A stretch of 8,135 bases of DNA from Rhodobacterales bacterium UBA3089 (GTDB taxonomy: Bacteria > Pseudomonadota > Alphaproteobacteria > Rhodobacterales > Rhodobacteraceae), in contig DFBD01000047.1 in NCBI GenBank assembly GCA_002367255.1, forward strand, positions 645 to 8,779, written 5' to 3'. The notes beneath the pieces were generated by a model. The model searched no databases, was not told where the DNA came from, and worked only from the letters and a program-made list of their open reading frames with translations. A program made the translations under genes and the position numbers. Shown piece after piece: positions 6,393 to 8,135 of this stretch; position 1 is the first letter of the stretch; each line of letters starts with the position of its first letter.

Positions 6393-7715
6393 ATGGCTGA
6401 TCTGACAAGCAATTTCATTGGTATAAAATCCCCCAACCCGTTCTGGCTGGCATCTGCCCCGCCCACCGACAAAGAATACAACGTCCGCCGTGCTTTCGAG
6501 GCCGGCTGGGGCGGTGTCGTCTGGAAAACGCTGGGCGAGGAAGGCCCCCCCATCGTTAACGTAAACGGCCCTCGCTACGGCGGTATTTACGGCGGCGATC
6601 GACGCTTGATCGGGTTGAACAACCTTGAGCTGATCACAGATCGTCCATTGCAACAAAACCTACAGGAAATCAAAGCTGTAAAACGGGATTACCCGGATCG
6701 CGCAATGATTGTTTCCCTTATGGTGCCGTGCGAAGAAGACGCATGGAAAACCATCCTCCCCGTTGTTGAGGAAACAGGCGCTGACGGGATAGAGCTAAAC
6801 TTTGGTTGCCCACACGGCATGGCTGAACGCGGCATGGGGGCCGCTGTTGGTCAGGTTCCCGAATACATCGAAATGGTTACCCGCTGGTGCAAGCAATACA
6901 CGCGCATGCCGGTAATCGTAAAACTGACGCCCAACATCACCGACATCCGCAAACCAGCCGAGGCCGCACATCGTGGCGGGGCCGATGCGGTTAGTTTGAT
7001 CAACACGATCAACTCGATCACTTCGGTCAATCTGGACACCTTCGCGCCGGAACCTACGATTGACGGTTGGGGCGCCCATGGCGGTTATTGTGGTCCTGCG
7101 GTGAAACCGATTGCCTTAAACATGGTGGCCGAGATTGCCCGTAGTGCAGAAACTGCCAACCTGCCGATCTCCGGCATTGGCGGCGTCAGCAACTGGCGTG
7201 ATGCGGCGGAATTCATGGCGCTTGGCGCAGGCAACGTGCAGGTTTGCACAGCAGCAATGACCTACGGCTTCAAAGTCGTGCAAGAGATGATCTCGGGTCT
7301 ATCGCAGTATATGGACGAACGCGGGATCACCTCGACTTCAGAAATCGTGGGGCGGGCTGTTCCGAATGCCAAAGACTGGCAGGACCTGAACCTGAACTAC
7401 ATTGCGAAAGCCAAGATTGATCAGGATCTGTGTATCGCTTGCGGTCGTTGTTTCGCAGCCTGCGAGGATACCTCGCACCAAGCGATCACCATGTCCGATG
7501 ACCGTGTGTTCGAGGTCCAAAACGACGAATGCGTCGCTTGCAACCTGTGCGCTCTTGTCTGCCCCGTCGAGAATTGCATTTCGATGGAGGCCCAAGCGGC
7601 TGGCACGGTGGATGAACGCACCGGCAAGGTTATTCCCGAGGAATACGCCAACTGGACGACCCACCCGAACAACCCGACAGGCGCGATGTGTAATGTTATG
7701 CCTGAGGATGGTTGA
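6393..7715 (+). CDS. preA: Dihydropyrimidine dehydrogenase subunit PreA (FMN, two 4Fe-4S)
   Basis: Catalytic subunit that reduces uracil and thymine to the 5,6-dihydro compounds, the first step of the reductive pyrimidine pathway. The 440-residue protein has a dihydroorotate-dehydrogenase-like FMN barrel (about 1-320) and a C-terminal ferredoxin domain. The active-site loop reads NFGCPHG (residues 136-142). Cys139 matches the proton-donating Cys671 of mammalian dihydropyrimidine dehydrogenase and Asn136 matches Asn668, while Gly138 replaces Ser670. Asn204-Thr205 match Asn736-Thr737, and PISGIGGVSNWRDA is the FMN phosphate segment. Cys347, 350, 353, 357 and Cys380, 383, 386, 390 are ligands for two 4Fe-4S clusters. 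GGAGGG (6380-6385) lies 7 bases before the ATG and inside the preT end, so the two are translationally coupled. This enzyme type resembles the mammalian active site (CPHGM) more than E. coli PreA, which as I recall has CPQM. Also called pydA. The dihydropyrimidinase and ureidopropionase steps are not in the window. Confidence 0.95.
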   Translation: MADLTSNFIGIKSPNPFWLASAPPTDKEYNVRRAFEAGWGGVVWKTLGEEGPPIVNVNGPRYGGIYGGDRRLIGLNNLELITDRPLQQNLQEIKAVKRDYPDRAMIVSLMVPCEEDAWKTILPVVEETGADGIELNFGCPHGMAERGMGAAVGQVPEYIEMVTRWCKQYTRMPVIVKLTPNITDIRKPAEAAHRGGADAVSLINTINSITSVNLDTFAPEPTIDGWGAHGGYCGPAVKPIALNMVAEIARSAETANLPISGIGGVSNWRDAAEFMALGAGNVQVCTAAMTYGFKVVQEMISGLSQYMDERGITSTSEIVGRAVPNAKDWQDLNLNYIAKAKIDQDLCIACGRCFAACEDTSHQAITMSDDRVFEVQNDECVACNLCALVCPVENCISMEAQAAGTVDERTGKVIPEEYANWTTHPNNPTGAMCNVMPEDG

Positions 7716-7720
7716 AAAAC

Positions 7721-7755
7721 GCGCCCTCGCACGAAACGCGGGGGCACTTTACTTC
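7721..7755 (+). terminator. Hairpin terminator after preA
   Basis: GCCCTCGC (7723-7730) pairs with GCGGGGGC (7738-7745) over 8 bp, with one G-U pair and a 7-base loop. An ACTTTACTT tail follows, a weak T-run. It begins 5 bases after the preA stop and probably ends the preTA transcript; the short T-run makes it imperfect. Confidence 0.6.
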
Positions 7756-7799
7756 AAGCGTAAGCCCTTTAATAATATAACCATTTTAAAACACGCTGA

Positions 7800-8135
7800 C
7801 ACAGCAACATCAGATATCGAGTCGCTACCATCTCATACGCACTCAAATTTTCAGATAAAATTGAACTTGATTCCATCGTATGGATTCAATCCCTTCACGA
7901 ATCTGAACAAGGACCATCGCAAAGAATAAAAGAGGACCTTGCGGCCATTTCTACCCATGGTGGGCGCGATTTTGATGAGATAAATGTGTCAACAACAAAC
8001 GAGTTACTCAAAACGCTTAGTGACATTGAAGTATTAGCTAAGGAAGGCCTTCGCCCAATCTTGCATTTTGATATGCACGGCTCCAAAGAAAAGGGACTAC
8101 TAATGGCCCCGAATGGAGAATACGTTCCATGGGAT
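7800..8135 (+). CDS. N-terminal part of a possible CHAT/caspase-like protein (start unclear, runs off window)
   Basis: The frame is open from just after a TGA at 7797-7799 to the window end (112 codons) and reads like real protein: VWIQSLHESEQGPSQRIKED at the front, and RPILHFDMHGSKEKGLLMA then NGEYVPWD at the end. The latter resembles the catalytic-His block of CHAT/caspase-fold proteins (hydrophobic strand, His-x3-His-Gly, a Gly-hydrophobic strand, then G-x-hydrophobic-x-W). His here is encoded at 8076-8078. The matching catalytic Cys would lie beyond the window. There is no in-frame ATG, GTG or TTG before the VWIQSLHE segment, and no ATG in any frame between 7716 and 7860. The start could be a rare ATC (7809) or ATT (7860), or the gene may have lost its first codons. 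No Shine-Dalgarno was found near either. Base composition is much AT-richer than preA. The family assignment is from pattern memory and tentative; coding potential itself is well supported. Confidence 0.55.

Noticed and set aside
7402..7929. An open frame overlapping the preA end and running into the AT-rich segment.
   Set aside because: It is a shifted frame of preA followed by low-complexity peptide, and it competes with the more convincing frame from 7800.

Overview
The window looks like the chromosome of an alphaproteobacterium of the Rhodobacteraceae (Roseobacter-type). The reasons are the sequences of the propionyl-CoA carboxylase subunits, the gene order pccB - small hypothetical - small lipoprotein - pccA, and a divergently transcribed ScfR-family regulator (PccR) with TTTGCAAA-type operators between it and pccB. 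No rRNA, tRNA, CRISPR array or recognisable insertion sequence was seen.

Left part (1-3377, all on the minus strand). In transcription order: pccB (carboxyltransferase subunit of propionyl-CoA carboxylase), a 123-aa protein of unknown function, a 64-aa glycine-rich lipoprotein, a strong intrinsic terminator, and pccA (biotin carboxylase/biotin carrier subunit, cut by the window edge after 348 residues). Together PccA and PccB make (S)-methylmalonyl-CoA from propionyl-CoA, the entry to the methylmalonyl-CoA route used during growth on propionate, odd-chain or branched substrates, and in organisms running the ethylmalonyl-CoA pathway. The terminator lies only about 30 bases before pccA, so pccA expression from the upstream promoter would need read-through.

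Centre (3378-4908). The pccB/pccR intergenic region holds five TGCAAA units. The first two match the published PccR operator TTTGCAAA-X4-TTTGCAAA at 15 of 16 positions. pccR (plus strand) encodes a 469-aa ScfR with an XRE-type helix-turn-helix, a degenerate IrrE-like middle and a C-terminal Cys-rich acyl-CoA-regulator domain. The operator array runs to within 3 bases of its ATG, which suggests autoregulation.

Right-centre (4909-7755, plus strand). A 143-base intergenic region carries a perfect 16-bp palindrome of LacI-family type, a plausible promoter and a strong Shine-Dalgarno. It precedes preT and preA, the two subunits of NAD(P)H-dependent dihydropyrimidine dehydrogenase, the first step of reductive uracil/thymine breakdown. 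A hairpin terminator follows preA. No hydantoinase or amidohydrolase partner is in view.

Right end (7756-8135). Composition becomes clearly AT-richer, and a reading frame without a normal start codon runs off the window. Its peptide ends in a His-x3-His-Gly segment that resembles the catalytic-His region of CHAT/caspase-like proteins. This may be the edge of an acquired, possibly defence-related, gene cluster and is the most interesting lead in the window, but the rest of the gene is not visible.
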